Below are positions 36,806 through 46,610 of a DNA stretch of 64,000 bases, one piece after another. The DNA is from Alicycliphilus sp. UBA6560 (GTDB lineage: Bacteria; Pseudomonadota; Gammaproteobacteria; Burkholderiales; Burkholderiaceae_C): the NCBI GenBank assembly GCA_002434305.1, contig DJJU01000011.1, positions 1-64,000 of the forward strand. Direction: 5' to 3'. The stretch's first letter is position 1. Each line of letters opens with the position of its first letter. Made by a program: the position numbers and the translations under genes. Below the pieces are notes generated by a model. The model was not told the origin of the DNA, did no database searches, and saw only the letters and a program-made list of their open reading frames with translations.

Positions 36806-39304
36806 CTAGGGGGAGACGGGGGCCATGGCCTGCTCCAGCACCGCCGCTGGCGCCGGCCGTCCGAACAGGTAGCCCTGGAAGGCCGGGCAGCCGTGGCGGC
36901 GCAGGAAGTCGAGCTGGCTGGCAGTCTCCACGCCCTCGGCCACCACGTCCAGGTCCAGGCTGCGCGCCAGCGCCAGGATGGTGCGCACGATGGCCGCGTC
37001 GTTGGAGTCGGTGAGCACGTCGCGCACGAAGCCCCGGTCGATCTTGAGCTGGTCCAGCGGCAGGCGCTTGAGGTAGGACAGCGAGGAGTAGCCGGTGCCG
37101 AAATCGTCCAGCGAGAAACCCACGCCCTGCGCGCGCAGGTAGTCCATCTTGGCGATCATCTCCTCGGTGTCGGTTAGCAGCAGGCTTTCGGTCAGCTCCA
37201 GGCGCAGCGCCTGGGGCGGCGCGCCGCTGGCGCGCAGGGCGGCCAGCACCTGGTTGGCGAATTCGCCCTGGCGGAACTGGCGCGCGCTTACGTTGACCGA
37301 CAGCACCAGCGACTGCATGGCCGGCCGCGCGGCCCAGGCGGCCAGCTGCATGCAGGCGGTCTCCAGTACCCAGCGGCCCAGGGGCAGGATGAGGCCGGTC
37401 TGCTCGGCCAGGGCGATGAATTCGCCCGGCGGCACCAGCCCGCGCGTGGGATGCTGCCAGCGCACCAGCGCCTCGGCGCCAAGGATGGCGCCAGCGGCGT
37501 TGACTACCGGCTGGTAATGCAGCAGCAGCTCGCCGCGGGCCAGGCCGTGGCGCAGCTCGGTCTCCAGCTCGGTGCGTGCGCGCATCTGCGCCAGCACGCC
37601 GGGGTCGAACAGACGCAGCGCGTTGCGCCCGGCGGCCTTGGCCTGGTACATGGCGAAGTCGGCCTGCTTGAGCAGCTCGTCGGCCGGCTGCGCCGGGTGG
37701 TTGAACAGCGTCAGCCCCATGCTGCAGGTGGTGTGGTGCGAATAGCCGTCGCCCAGCGGGAAGGGCCGTGCCATGGCGCCGGCGATCTTGCGCGCCAGGC
37801 GCTGCGCGCCCTCGCGCGCCTCCCGCACCTCGCTCGGCAGGCCGTCGGCCAGCACCACGAACTCATCGCCGCCGAAGCGCGCCACGGTGTCGCTGGCGCG
37901 CACGCACTGGCGCAGGCGCTGCGCCGCCATGCTCAGCAGGCGGTCACCCACATCATGGCCGCGGGTGTCGTTCAGATCCTTGAAGTTGTCCAGGTCGATG
38001 AACAGCAGCGCGCAGTGGCGGCGGCTGCGCTGCAGACCCGCGCAGCTGCGCTGCAGGCGGTCCAGCAGCAGGCGGCGGTTGGGCAGGCCGGTGAGCGCGT
38101 CGTAGAAGGCCAGTCGCTCGATCTCGCCCTCCACGCGCTTGCGCTCGCTGATGTCGCGCCCCACGCCGCGGTAGCCCAGCAGGGTGCCGCGCGCGCTGAC
38201 GATGGGCTCGCCGCTCAGGGCGATCCAGGAGCTCTCTCCGCTGGGCTCCACGCGTTTGAGCTCCAGCTCGCGAAAGGGCTGGCGCGCGGCCAGGCGCTCG
38301 CGGTGCGCCGTCCATTCGGCATCGCCCATATTGGCCGCACCGACATCCCACAGCGTGTGCCCGCGCAGGGCCTGCAGCCGCGTGTCGCGGTGTGCGGCCA
38401 CGCCGGCGATGTCGGTGAAGCGACCCTGCGCGTCCTGCTCCCAGTACCAGTCGGAGGACAGGTCGCACAGACTGCGAAAGCGTGCCTCGCTGCGCTGCAG
38501 CTCGGTGTGCACGCGCACGTAGTCGCTCACATCGGCAAAGGTGCGCACCAGGCCGCCGTCGGGCAGCACTTGCGTGCGCACCTCCAGCGTGCGGCCGTCC
38601 AGGGTGTGGCGCCGGTACACCGCGGGCGAGTCGCCTGCGGCGCCGCTGCGCACGTAGTCGCGCCCGCGCTCGTCGATCAGGCCGAAGCTCTGGCCGTAGT
38701 CGCCGCGGCTGATCTGCACCTGCGTCAGCTCGGCCAGCGTGGGGCGCCGGGCCATGAGGGATTCGGGCAGCTCCAGCAGCTCCAGCACGCGCTGGTTGTA
38801 GACGTTGATGCGCCCGTCCGGCCCGGTCTGGAAGATGCCCTGGCTCATGCTGGCCAGGGCCGTGCGCATGTGGTCCAGCTGCTCCTGCGCGCCGGCCTCC
38901 GCCTTGCCCGCCCGGGGCACGGGCGGCTGGTCCACGAGGGCGCCCAGGCGCTGCAGCAGCTCGGGCACATGGTCGCCACCGGTCCCGCGCAGCAGGTAGT
39001 CGCAGCGGCGCCCGGAGCGGGCGGCGTGGCGCAGCGCGCGGGCGGCCAAGCCTTCCTGTTGCGGCCAGACGCACAGCAGCAGCGGGTCGGGGCCATCGGC
39101 ACCGGCCCAGGCGGGCAGCTCCGCAGCGCCGGGCGGCAGGCACAGCACCACGGCGCTCCAGCCCTGGGCGGGCGCGGCGCCGAAGTCCGGCTGCGGCACC
39201 TGCAGCGCCAGCCAGCCCTGCCCGCTCAGTGCCAGCAAGCCCAGGGCGCGCCGCGCGTGGGCGGCGTCGGCATCGATCCAGGCGATGCGCGTCGTGCTCG
39301 TCAT
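36806..39304 (-). CDS. PAS-GGDEF-EAL cyclic-di-GMP protein
   Basis: An 832-aa cytoplasmic protein. Residues about 1-120 form a receiver-like or unknown domain; two PAS domains follow (about 140-260 and 265-395), then GGDEF (about 400-560; motif RFGGDEF intact) and EAL (about 570-825; GAEALVRW, DDFGTGYSSLSYLK, EGVET). Both catalytic motifs are intact, so it could make or degrade cyclic di-GMP. The ATG at 39304 overlaps the stop of the upstream paralogue (ATGA), so the two are coupled. Confidence 0.93.
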   Translation of the reverse strand: MTSTTRIAWIDADAAHARRALGLLALSGQGWLALQVPQPDFGAAPAQGWSAVVLCLPPGAAELPAWAGADGPDPLLLCVWPQQEGLAARALRHAARSGRRCDYLLRGTGGDHVPELLQRLGALVDQPPVPRAGKAEAGAQEQLDHMRTALASMSQGIFQTGPDGRINVYNQRVLELLELPESLMARRPTLAELTQVQISRGDYGQSFGLIDERGRDYVRSGAAGDSPAVYRRHTLDGRTLEVRTQVLPDGGLVRTFADVSDYVRVHTELQRSEARFRSLCDLSSDWYWEQDAQGRFTDIAGVAAHRDTRLQALRGHTLWDVGAANMGDAEWTAHRERLAARQPFRELELKRVEPSGESSWIALSGEPIVSARGTLLGYRGVGRDISERKRVEGEIERLAFYDALTGLPNRRLLLDRLQRSCAGLQRSRRHCALLFIDLDNFKDLNDTRGHDVGDRLLSMAAQRLRQCVRASDTVARFGGDEFVVLADGLPSEVREAREGAQRLARKIAGAMARPFPLGDGYSHHTTCSMGLTLFNHPAQPADELLKQADFAMYQAKAAGRNALRLFDPGVLAQMRARTELETELRHGLARGELLLHYQPVVNAAGAILGAEALVRWQHPTRGLVPPGEFIALAEQTGLILPLGRWVLETACMQLAAWAARPAMQSLVLSVNVSARQFRQGEFANQVLAALRASGAPPQALRLELTESLLLTDTEEMIAKMDYLRAQGVGFSLDDFGTGYSSLSYLKRLPLDQLKIDRGFVRDVLTDSNDAAIVRTILALARSLDLDVVAEGVETASQLDFLRRHGCPAFQGYLFGRPAPAAVLEQAMAPVSP

Positions 39305-42300
39305 GCGATCTCCGGTTGCTGCTGCCTGCACTGCCGCGCCGGCTGATGCAGGCCTGGCAGGTGATCTTGCTCGAATTCGGTGATCCCCCCCGGCCGCCCG
39401 AACAGCCAGCCCTGGAAGCCCCCGCAGCCGTGGCGCCGCAGGAAATGCAGCTGGCCTTCGGTCTCCACGCCCTCGGCCACGACCTGCAGGTCCAGGCTGC
39501 GCGCCAGCGCCAGGATGGTGCGCACGATGGCCGCGTCGTTGGGGTCGGTGAGCAGGTCGCGCACGAAGCCTTGGTCGATCTTGATTTCCGACAGTGGCAG
39601 CTGCTTGAGGTAGCTCAGCGACGAGTAGCCAGTGCCGAAATCATCCAGCGAGAAGCTGACGCCATGCTCGCGCAGCTGGCGCATGCGCTGCACGGTGTCT
39701 TCCACGTCGCCCAGCAGCAGGGTTTCGGTCAGCTCCAGCTTCAGGAGGTGCAGCGGGGCGCCCGCCTCGGCGGCCACCTGGAGCACCTCCTGCACGAAGC
39801 CGGGGTGGCGGAACTGCCGCGCGCTGACGTTGACGGAGATCGCCAGCTCGCGCGCCGCCTCGTCGCCGGCCCAGCGCGCCAGCTGGCGGCACGCGGCCTG
39901 CAGCACCTGACGACCCAGCGGCACGATGAGGCCGGTCTGCTCCGCCAGCGGGATGAAGTGCACCGGCCCCAGCAGGCCGCGCTCGGGATGCTGCCAGCGC
40001 ACCAGCGCCTCGGCGCCGCACAGCTGGGTGCGCCCGTCCATCTGCGGCTGCAGGTGCACCACCAGTTCGCCGCGCGCCAGGGCGAGGCGCAGGTCGGCCT
40101 CCAGCTGGGCGCGCTCGTTGACCGCCTGCTGCATGGCAGGGTCGAAAAAGCGCAGCGTGTTGCGCCCTGCCGCCTTGGCCTGGTACATGGCCAGGTCGGC
40201 GCGCTTGAGCAGCTCCTCGACGGTGCAGCGCTCCTGGCCGAACAATGTGGCGCCTATGCTGGGCGTGCTGTGGTGCTGCTGCCCGGCCATGGCGTAGGGC
40301 TCGTTCAACACGGAGAGCAGCTTGGCACCCACCTGCTCCACGCAGGCCGCAGCCTGCGTCGGGTCCGCACCCAGGTTTTCCAGCATGATCACGAACTCGT
40401 CCCCACCCAGCCGCGCTACGGTGTCGCTCTCGCGCATGCCTTCCTGCAGCCGCCCCGCCACGCGGGCGAGCAGCTGGTCGCCCATGTCGTGGCCCAGGGT
40501 GTCATTCAGGTCCTTGAAGTTGTCCAGGTCGATGAACAGCAGCGCACCCAGGCCCTGGTGGCGCAGGCCGTTGGCCAGGGCGTGCTCCAGCCGGTCCAGC
40601 AGCAGGCGTCGGTTGGGCAGACCGGTGAGCGCGTCGTAGAAGGCCAGCCGCTCGATCTCCTGCGCGGCGCGCTGGCGGTCGGTGATGTCGCGGCTGATGC
40701 TCAGCACCCCGTTGACCCGGCCGTGGGCGTCGTGCGTGGCGGTCTTGACGGTTTCGAAGCGGCCCTGGTAGCCGTCCTCGGCAAAGCTCAGCGTCTCCTC
40801 CACCACCAGCGGCTGCCAGGCAGCCATGGCACGCTTGTCCAGGGCGCGGATGCGGCGCGCCTCCTGGGCGGGCAGCAGCTGGGCGTCGGTCTGGCCGACC
40901 AGGGCCTGCTCGGGCCGGCCGATGAAGCGTTCGAACACCGGATTGGCCGACAGGTAGCGGCCCTGTGCGTCCTTGAGGCTGACCAGGTCGGGGATGGTGT
41001 TGACCAGGCTGGCCAGCTGCGCGCGCTGCTGACCCAGGGCCTGGGCCAGGCGCTTTTGCTCGGTCACGTCATAGGCAAAGACGACCACGGCATTGACCGG
41101 CCCCGCGCCCACCCGCTCGGGCACGAACGTGACGTGCCAGTCCACGCGATGCTTGTGCCCCACCACGCTGAGCTCGGTGACGGCGGTTTCGCCGCGCAGG
41201 GCGCGCTCCAGCGGCGCCTGCATGCGGTCCATGATGTGGGCGGGCACCACGTCGCGCGCCTGCTGGCCCTCCAGCGCCGCCGGGGCGCAGCGCAGCGCGG
41301 CCGCCTGCACCGGGTTGACGTAGAGCACACGGCCCTGCGGATCAATGCGGGAGATGCCGGCGGGCAGGTGCTGCAGCACGCTGGCCAGCTGCTCGTCGCG
41401 CTCGCGCGCCAGGCGCTCGGCCTCGCGCTGCTCGGTGACGTCGCTGAGCACGCCGTCCCAAATGGTGCCGCCGTCGCCCTGCTGGCGCGGCGAGGCGCTC
41501 ATGCGCACCCAGCGCACCGCGCCGTCGGCGCGGCGCATGCGCACCACGCATTCGCTCACGCCACGGGTGCGGTAGGAATGCTCCAGCGCCCAGCTGCTCA
41601 GGGAGCGGTCTTCCGGCAGTATCAGGCCGTACAGCAGCTGGGCATCGCGCATCACCTGCTGCGCGCTCAGGCCCAGCAGCCGCTCGACGGCCTCGCTCAT
41701 GTGCACGAAGCGGCTGGCGCCCGGTCCCTCGCGCACCTGCTGGTACAGCACGGTGCCCGGCAGGTTGCGCCCCAGCAGCTGCAGGCGCACCTCGCCCTCG
41801 CGCATGCGCGCCTCGGCGTGGCGTGCACGCTCGTAGGGCAGTTTGACCCCGGAGATGTACATGGCCTGCAGGAGCAGCACGTAGCCGGCCAGCCGCAGCC
41901 CCTGGGGCAGCAGCGCCAGGCGGGACGCGGGGTCTGCCAATGTCTGCAGCAGGGCCAGCAGCAGCTCGGCCGCGGCCAGACACAGCGCGGCCGTACCCAC
42001 CAGTTGCAGCCGTCCGTTGCGCCGGCGCACGCCGCGCGGGTTGCGCCGCCACAGCAGTCGCCCGGCCAGGGCGAAAGCCACAGCGTTGGCCCAGGCCGCG
42101 GTGGCCAGCAGCTGCGGCGCATCGGCCAGGGACAGCGGCAGGCGCAAGCCGAGCCAGGCCGTTGCCAGCCCCAGGGCCAGGGCGCCCGCCAGCCAGGCCA
42201 GGCTGCGCCCGGCGGCGCGCCAGCGCTGGGCGAAGACCAGCAGCGCGGCAGCTTCGGCCGCGTGGGACAGCATGGGCAGCAGCGCCGAAGCAGGCGGCGG

Positions 42301-42633
42301 CACGCCCTGGAAGCCCAACACCATCGCGGCGTGTACGGCGCCCAGCACCAGTGCCAGCGCCAGACCGACAACCAGCACGTTGGAGCGCGGCTGCTCGCGC
42401 ACGTCCAGGCTTTGTAGCGAGATGGCCACCGCCAGCAGGCCGGTCAGCAGCACCGCGGCGTTTATCAGCCGTCCCAGCAGGCGCCAAGTGGTCTCGTCCA
42501 AGCCCCGGCCCGCCAGGCAGGCGCCGGCCACCAGCGCCACGGACAGCGCCACCCAGCCCACCGTGGCCCAGGGGCTGCCCGAGGAGCGGTCGCCGAGTCC
42601 GGGAAGGGGCGGCAGAGGGGAGCGCGTATTCAT
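39301..42633 (-). CDS. Membrane PAS-GGDEF-EAL cyclic-di-GMP protein
   Basis: A 1110-aa protein from ATG 42633. The N-terminal third has about eight membrane helices (residues about 20-260, a MASE-like sensor). Three PAS domains follow (about 285-670), then GGDEF (about 670-830; RLGGDEF) and EAL (about 840-1095; GAEALVRW, DDFGTGYSSLSYLK, EGVET). The GGDEF-EAL half is very similar to that of the adjacent gene ending at 36806, with long identical motifs, so this is a tandem pair from duplication with different sensors. Confidence 0.93.
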   Translation of the reverse strand: MNTRSPLPPLPGLGDRSSGSPWATVGWVALSVALVAGACLAGRGLDETTWRLLGRLINAAVLLTGLLAVAISLQSLDVREQPRSNVLVVGLALALVLGAVHAAMVLGFQGVPPPASALLPMLSHAAEAAALLVFAQRWRAAGRSLAWLAGALALGLATAWLGLRLPLSLADAPQLLATAAWANAVAFALAGRLLWRRNPRGVRRRNGRLQLVGTAALCLAAAELLLALLQTLADPASRLALLPQGLRLAGYVLLLQAMYISGVKLPYERARHAEARMREGEVRLQLLGRNLPGTVLYQQVREGPGASRFVHMSEAVERLLGLSAQQVMRDAQLLYGLILPEDRSLSSWALEHSYRTRGVSECVVRMRRADGAVRWVRMSASPRQQGDGGTIWDGVLSDVTEQREAERLARERDEQLASVLQHLPAGISRIDPQGRVLYVNPVQAAALRCAPAALEGQQARDVVPAHIMDRMQAPLERALRGETAVTELSVVGHKHRVDWHVTFVPERVGAGPVNAVVVFAYDVTEQKRLAQALGQQRAQLASLVNTIPDLVSLKDAQGRYLSANPVFERFIGRPEQALVGQTDAQLLPAQEARRIRALDKRAMAAWQPLVVEETLSFAEDGYQGRFETVKTATHDAHGRVNGVLSISRDITDRQRAAQEIERLAFYDALTGLPNRRLLLDRLEHALANGLRHQGLGALLFIDLDNFKDLNDTLGHDMGDQLLARVAGRLQEGMRESDTVARLGGDEFVIMLENLGADPTQAAACVEQVGAKLLSVLNEPYAMAGQQHHSTPSIGATLFGQERCTVEELLKRADLAMYQAKAAGRNTLRFFDPAMQQAVNERAQLEADLRLALARGELVVHLQPQMDGRTQLCGAEALVRWQHPERGLLGPVHFIPLAEQTGLIVPLGRQVLQAACRQLARWAGDEAARELAISVNVSARQFRHPGFVQEVLQVAAEAGAPLHLLKLELTETLLLGDVEDTVQRMRQLREHGVSFSLDDFGTGYSSLSYLKQLPLSEIKIDQGFVRDLLTDPNDAAIVRTILALARSLDLQVVAEGVETEGQLHFLRRHGCGGFQGWLFGRPGGITEFEQDHLPGLHQPARQCRQQQPEIA

Positions 42634-42733
42634 CGAAGCGCGCGCTGCAAGCATCCAAACATATGGATACAAGTCTACCGGGCCGCCGGGGGGTGCGGCC
42701 TCAGGGTCCTCCCGGCCTCGCGTAGCGACGGGC

Positions 42734-45682
42734 TCAGCCGACCAGCAGCTGGCGCAGCACGTAGGGCAGGATGCCTCCGGCGCGGTAGTAGTCCACCTCG
42801 ATGGGGGTATCGATGCGCAGGGTCAGTGCCACCTCCTGCACCACACTGCCGTCGGCGCGGCGGATAACCATGCGGGCCTCGCTTTGCGGCGTCAGCTCGG
42901 CGTCGGGCAGGATGTCGATCAGCTCGTCGCCCTTCAGGCCCAGGGTCTGCCAGGAGTCGTTGCCGCGGAACTGCAGCGGCAGCACGCCCATGCCGACCAG
43001 GTTGGAGCGGTGGATGCGCTCAAAGCTCTTGGCTACCACGGCCTTGATGCCCAGAAGCTGCGTCCCCTTGGCCGCCCAGTCGCGGCTGGAGCCGGTGCCG
43101 TACTCTTCACCGGCCAGCACCACGGTGGAGCGGCCGGCTGCCAGGTACTGCATGGCGGCGTCGAAGATGGACATCTTGACGCCGCGCTGCGGCCCTTCGC
43201 CCTGGTACAGGGTCAGGCCGCCTTCCTCGCGCGAGCCGTCCTCCAGCGGCGGGATCATCAGGTTCTTGATGCGCACGTTGGCGAAGGTGCCGCGCATCAT
43301 GACTTCGTGGTGGCCGCGGCGCGAGCCGTAGCTGTTGAAGTCCAGGCGCTCCACGCCGTGCTCCATCAACCACCGGCCAGCGGGACCGTCCTGCTTGATG
43401 GCGCCAGCCGGAGAGATGTGGTCGGTGGTGATGGAGTCGCCAAACAGGGCCATGATGTGCGCGCCCTGCACGGATGCAGTGTCATTTTGGCCTCCAGCGC
43501 CCGCCACAACTGCGCTGTCAGCTCCTGAACTGATAGCAAAATTATCAAAGTACGGCGGCTCGGCGATATAGGTGCTTTGCGGCCAGGAGTAGACCTCGCC
43601 CGTCACCCCGCGGATGGAGTTCCACAGCGCGCCAGGGTCGGTCTTGACCTTGGCGTAGTTCTCCCGGAAGGCCTGGCCGTTCATGGCGAAGTTCATCAGC
43701 GCGTGGATTTCCTCGCTGGTGGGCCAGATGTCGCGCAGAAACACCTCGCGCCCGTCCTTGCCCCGGCCCAGACACTGGGAGGTCAGGTCGCGCAGCATGG
43801 TGCCGGCGATGGCATAGGCCACCACCAGCGGCGGACTGGCCAGGAAGTTGGCCTTGATATTGGGGTGGATGCGCGCCTCGAAGTTGCGGTTGCCCGACAG
43901 CACGGCTGCGCACACCAGGTCGTTGCGGGTGATGACCTCATTGATCTCTGGCGCCAGATCGCCCGCGTTGCCGATACAAGTCGTGCAGCCGTAGCCGGCC
44001 AGCGCAAAACCCAGTTTTTCCAGGTAGGGCAGCAGGCCGGCCTGAGTGAGGTATTCGGTCACCACGCGCGAGCCTGGGGCCAGCGAGGTCTTGATGTGTG
44101 GCTGCACGGTCAGGCCCGCCTCCACCGCCTTCTTGGCCAACAGGCCCGCCGCCAGCAGCACGCTGGGGTTGGAGGTGTTGGTGCAGCTGGTGATGGCGGC
44201 GATCAGCACGTCGCCGTTGCCCAGGCTGAAGTCCGATTCGCTCTCCGGCAGCGAGGTGGCGCCGGCGGCCTCGTCATGCGCCACCTCCAGCTTGGGCTTG
44301 TTGTTCTCCATCTCCTCCAGAAAGCGCGGTGCGCCGGGCGGCGTAGGGCCCGCCTCGGGCGCCGTGTCGCGCGCCTCGGCTTCGCCATGTCGCACCTGGT
44401 GGCGGGTGTGCAGCAGTTCGGACGGCTGGTTGAATCCGCCGTCGGCCATGGGCTTGGAGAACAGCGAGGTGAACTGGTGGCAGACGTTGTCCAGCTCGAT
44501 GCGGTCCTGCGGCCGCTTGGGGCCGGCCAGGCTGGGCGTGACGTTGGACAGGTCCAGGCGCAGCACCTGCGAGTATTCGATGTCGCCCGCATTGGGCACG
44601 CCGAACAGGCCCTGCGCGCGGAAGTAGGCCTCCAGCGCCTCGATGTCTTCCTGGCTGCGGCCGGTGCCGCGGAAGTAGTCCAGCGTCTTCTCGTCCACGG
44701 GGAAGAAGCCCATGGTGGCGCCGTACTCGGGAGCCATGTTGCCGATGGTGGCGCGATCGGGCACAGCCAGCGAGCGCGTGCCCTCGCCGAAGAATTCGAC
44801 GAACTTGCCCACCACCTTCGCCTTGCGCAGCATCTCGGTGACGGTGAGCACCAGGTCGGTCGCGGTAACGCCCTCGCGCAGCTGGCCCGTCAACTCGAAG
44901 CCGACCACGTCGGGCGTGAGGATGTACACCGGCTGGCCCAGCATGGCCGCCTCGGCCTCGATGCCGCCCACGCCCCAGCCGACCACGCCGATGCCGTTGA
45001 TCATGGTGGTGTGGCTGTCGGTGCCCACCAGGGTGTCGGGGTAGTACAAACCGTCCTGGCTATGGTGCACGCCGGGCGCCAGGTATTCCAGGTTCACCTG
45101 GTGCACGATGCCGAAGCCCGGAGGCACCACGCCGAAGGTGTCGAAGGCCTGCATGCCCCACTTCATGAACTCGTAGCGCTCCCGGTTGCGGTGGAATTCC
45201 AGCTTCATGTTCAGGTCGAGCGCGTTGGGCGTGCCGTAGTGGTCGACCATGATGGAGTGGTCCACCACCAGGTCCACGGGCACCAGCGGCTCGATCTTGC
45301 GCGGCTCCTTGCCCAGGCGCTGCGCGGCGCTGCGCATGGCGGCCAGGTCTACCAGCAGCGGCACGCCGGTGAAATCCTGCAGCACCACGCGCGAGACGAT
45401 GAAGGGAATCTCGTCCTTGCGCGGTGCGGTGGGGTTCCATTGCGCCAGCTGGGCCACGTGCTCGGGCGTCACCTTGCGGCCGTCGCAGTTGCGCAGCACC
45501 GATTCCAGCACGATGCGAATGGACAGGGGCAGGCGGTTGACGGAGGGAAACTGGCGCGCCAGTTCAGGCAACGAGAAAAACCGGCCCTGGCGGCCGGAAG
45601 CGGTGGCAAAGCTCTGGACGGTGGACGCGAAGGCATGCGCGCCGGCGTTGGAATTCTTGTTCTCGGAGGAAACTGCAGACAT
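42734..45682 (-). CDS. acnA: Aconitate hydratase A, with an inserted segment
   Basis: A 982-aa aconitase of the AcnA/IRP type that converts citrate to isocitrate in the TCA cycle; E. coli AcnA is 891 aa. The [4Fe-4S] cysteines are in AAITSCTNTSNPSV and GYGCTTCIGNAGD; substrate loops include VGTDSHTTMINGIGV and GDSITTDHISPAG. Two features explain the length: an acidic/proline-rich insert at about residues 424-481 (RHGEAEARDTAPEAGPTPPG onward), and an Ala/Ser/Gly-rich loop (AISSGADSAVVAGAGG) coded by a degenerate repeat copy at 43480-43549, just before the QGAHIMALFGDS block. Confidence 0.96.
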   Translation of the reverse strand: MSAVSSENKNSNAGAHAFASTVQSFATASGRQGRFFSLPELARQFPSVNRLPLSIRIVLESVLRNCDGRKVTPEHVAQLAQWNPTAPRKDEIPFIVSRVVLQDFTGVPLLVDLAAMRSAAQRLGKEPRKIEPLVPVDLVVDHSIMVDHYGTPNALDLNMKLEFHRNRERYEFMKWGMQAFDTFGVVPPGFGIVHQVNLEYLAPGVHHSQDGLYYPDTLVGTDSHTTMINGIGVVGWGVGGIEAEAAMLGQPVYILTPDVVGFELTGQLREGVTATDLVLTVTEMLRKAKVVGKFVEFFGEGTRSLAVPDRATIGNMAPEYGATMGFFPVDEKTLDYFRGTGRSQEDIEALEAYFRAQGLFGVPNAGDIEYSQVLRLDLSNVTPSLAGPKRPQDRIELDNVCHQFTSLFSKPMADGGFNQPSELLHTRHQVRHGEAEARDTAPEAGPTPPGAPRFLEEMENNKPKLEVAHDEAAGATSLPESESDFSLGNGDVLIAAITSCTNTSNPSVLLAAGLLAKKAVEAGLTVQPHIKTSLAPGSRVVTEYLTQAGLLPYLEKLGFALAGYGCTTCIGNAGDLAPEINEVITRNDLVCAAVLSGNRNFEARIHPNIKANFLASPPLVVAYAIAGTMLRDLTSQCLGRGKDGREVFLRDIWPTSEEIHALMNFAMNGQAFRENYAKVKTDPGALWNSIRGVTGEVYSWPQSTYIAEPPYFDNFAISSGADSAVVAGAGGQNDTASVQGAHIMALFGDSITTDHISPAGAIKQDGPAGRWLMEHGVERLDFNSYGSRRGHHEVMMRGTFANVRIKNLMIPPLEDGSREEGGLTLYQGEGPQRGVKMSIFDAAMQYLAAGRSTVVLAGEEYGTGSSRDWAAKGTQLLGIKAVVAKSFERIHRSNLVGMGVLPLQFRGNDSWQTLGLKGDELIDILPDAELTPQSEARMVIRRADGSVVQEVALTLRIDTPIEVDYYRAGGILPYVLRQLLVG
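43480..43549. repeat. Degenerate palindromic repeat copy, inside acnA
   Basis: ATTTTGGCCTCCAGCGC at one end and TGATAGCAAAATTATCAAAG at the other match the repeat ends; the middle has diverged. It is translated in frame in an aconitase loop. Confidence 0.55.
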
Positions 45683-45848
45683 GGGACGACTCCATTTCGT
45701 TGACAACACTGGTCCCATTCTGGCAGCCCGGCCGGTCAATGCCAAATCGGGGGCCTTGCGGCGGCGGCCGGAAACTCCCGGATACCAGCGGCACCCCGCT
45801 TTCGCCCCGCATATTGACTGTCCCTTGCCGGGATATAGCCTTCCAAAG

Positions 45849-45874
45849 GAAAAAGCCCGCACATGGCGGGCTAT
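45849..45874 (-). terminator. Terminator downstream of the H-NS-like gene
   Basis: On the minus strand AGCCCGC-CATGT-GCGGGCT is followed by TTTTTCC, a typical intrinsic terminator. It lies about 95 bp after the H-NS-like stop and before the acnA promoter region. Confidence 0.8.
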
Positions 45875-45966
45875 TCGTAAAACTACGCACATGCACTGCA
45901 ATGGCAGCGCACGGAGTCAGCACATCAGACAGAAAGCCGGCGCAGCAGAGCGGCGCCGGGTTAGCC

Positions 45967-46266
45967 TTAAATGGCGAACTTCTCGCGGTCTTCGTTCTGG
46001 ATCCAGCGCGGCGGCTTGCCGCGGCCCGTCCACGTCTGGCCGGTGGCGGGATTGCGGTATTTGGGCGCCACCTTGGCGGCCGGGCCGGAAGCCGCACGAG
46101 CCGCGCGGCCAGCCGGGAACACGTCCTGCTGCGTCAATCCATATTCAGCCACCAATTCACGCACGCGGGTCACGGCCGTGGAAAGCTCGCGCTGGCGGGC
46201 TTCGTTGATTTGCTGCTCCAGCGCTTCGCGCTGCTTCAGGAGATCCTTGTAGCTGGTTTCATTCAT
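45967..46266 (-). CDS. H-NS-family nucleoid protein
   Basis: A 99-aa protein of the betaproteobacterial H-NS/BpH3 type. An N-terminal coiled coil for oligomerisation (KDLLKQREALEQQINEARQR, residues about 7-35) is joined by an Ala/Gly/Pro-rich linker to the C-terminal DNA-binding domain PKYRNPATGQTWTGRGKPPR. It silences A+T-rich and foreign DNA, which is relevant to the low-G+C island nearby. The ATG at 46266 has no clear ribosome site on its strand. Confidence 0.93.
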   Translation of the reverse strand: MNETSYKDLLKQREALEQQINEARQRELSTAVTRVRELVAEYGLTQQDVFPAGRAARAASGPAAKVAPKYRNPATGQTWTGRGKPPRWIQNEDREKFAI

Positions 46267-46610
46267 GATGGTCAGGAGGATGAGAAAACGTGGAGGAAGG
46301 TGTATCGAATACGCCGGGCGATTATAGACATTGCATAGCCGCTGCGCGGTATTCATTCACGTTATTTAACTCTCTTGCATACCTGAACCTGACCCGGTGC
46401 TGCAAAGGGCTGCCACAGCCAGTCCAAATGATGAGAAGCGGCTGAAAGCTCCCTGCCCTCACCAGCTTCTCGTCTCCTTGCATTCCTGTTAGTTACTAAC
46501 GGATTCATCTATTGCACCCCGAGCCCGACATTCCCGGCCGAAGCCCAGCCCCCAGCGCTCCTTGCGCGACAATCGGCGGCCATTCTCGACACTGACGACG
46601 AAAAAACCCG
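46267..46610. promoter_or_regulatory. Divergent promoter region of hns-like and apaH genes
   Basis: This 344-bp intergenic region is less G+C-rich than the genes. TATAAT on the minus strand (46321-46326) is a good -10 box for the H-NS-like gene; no clear -35 is visible. The apaH side shows no obvious promoter match. No small gene was seen. Confidence 0.45.
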
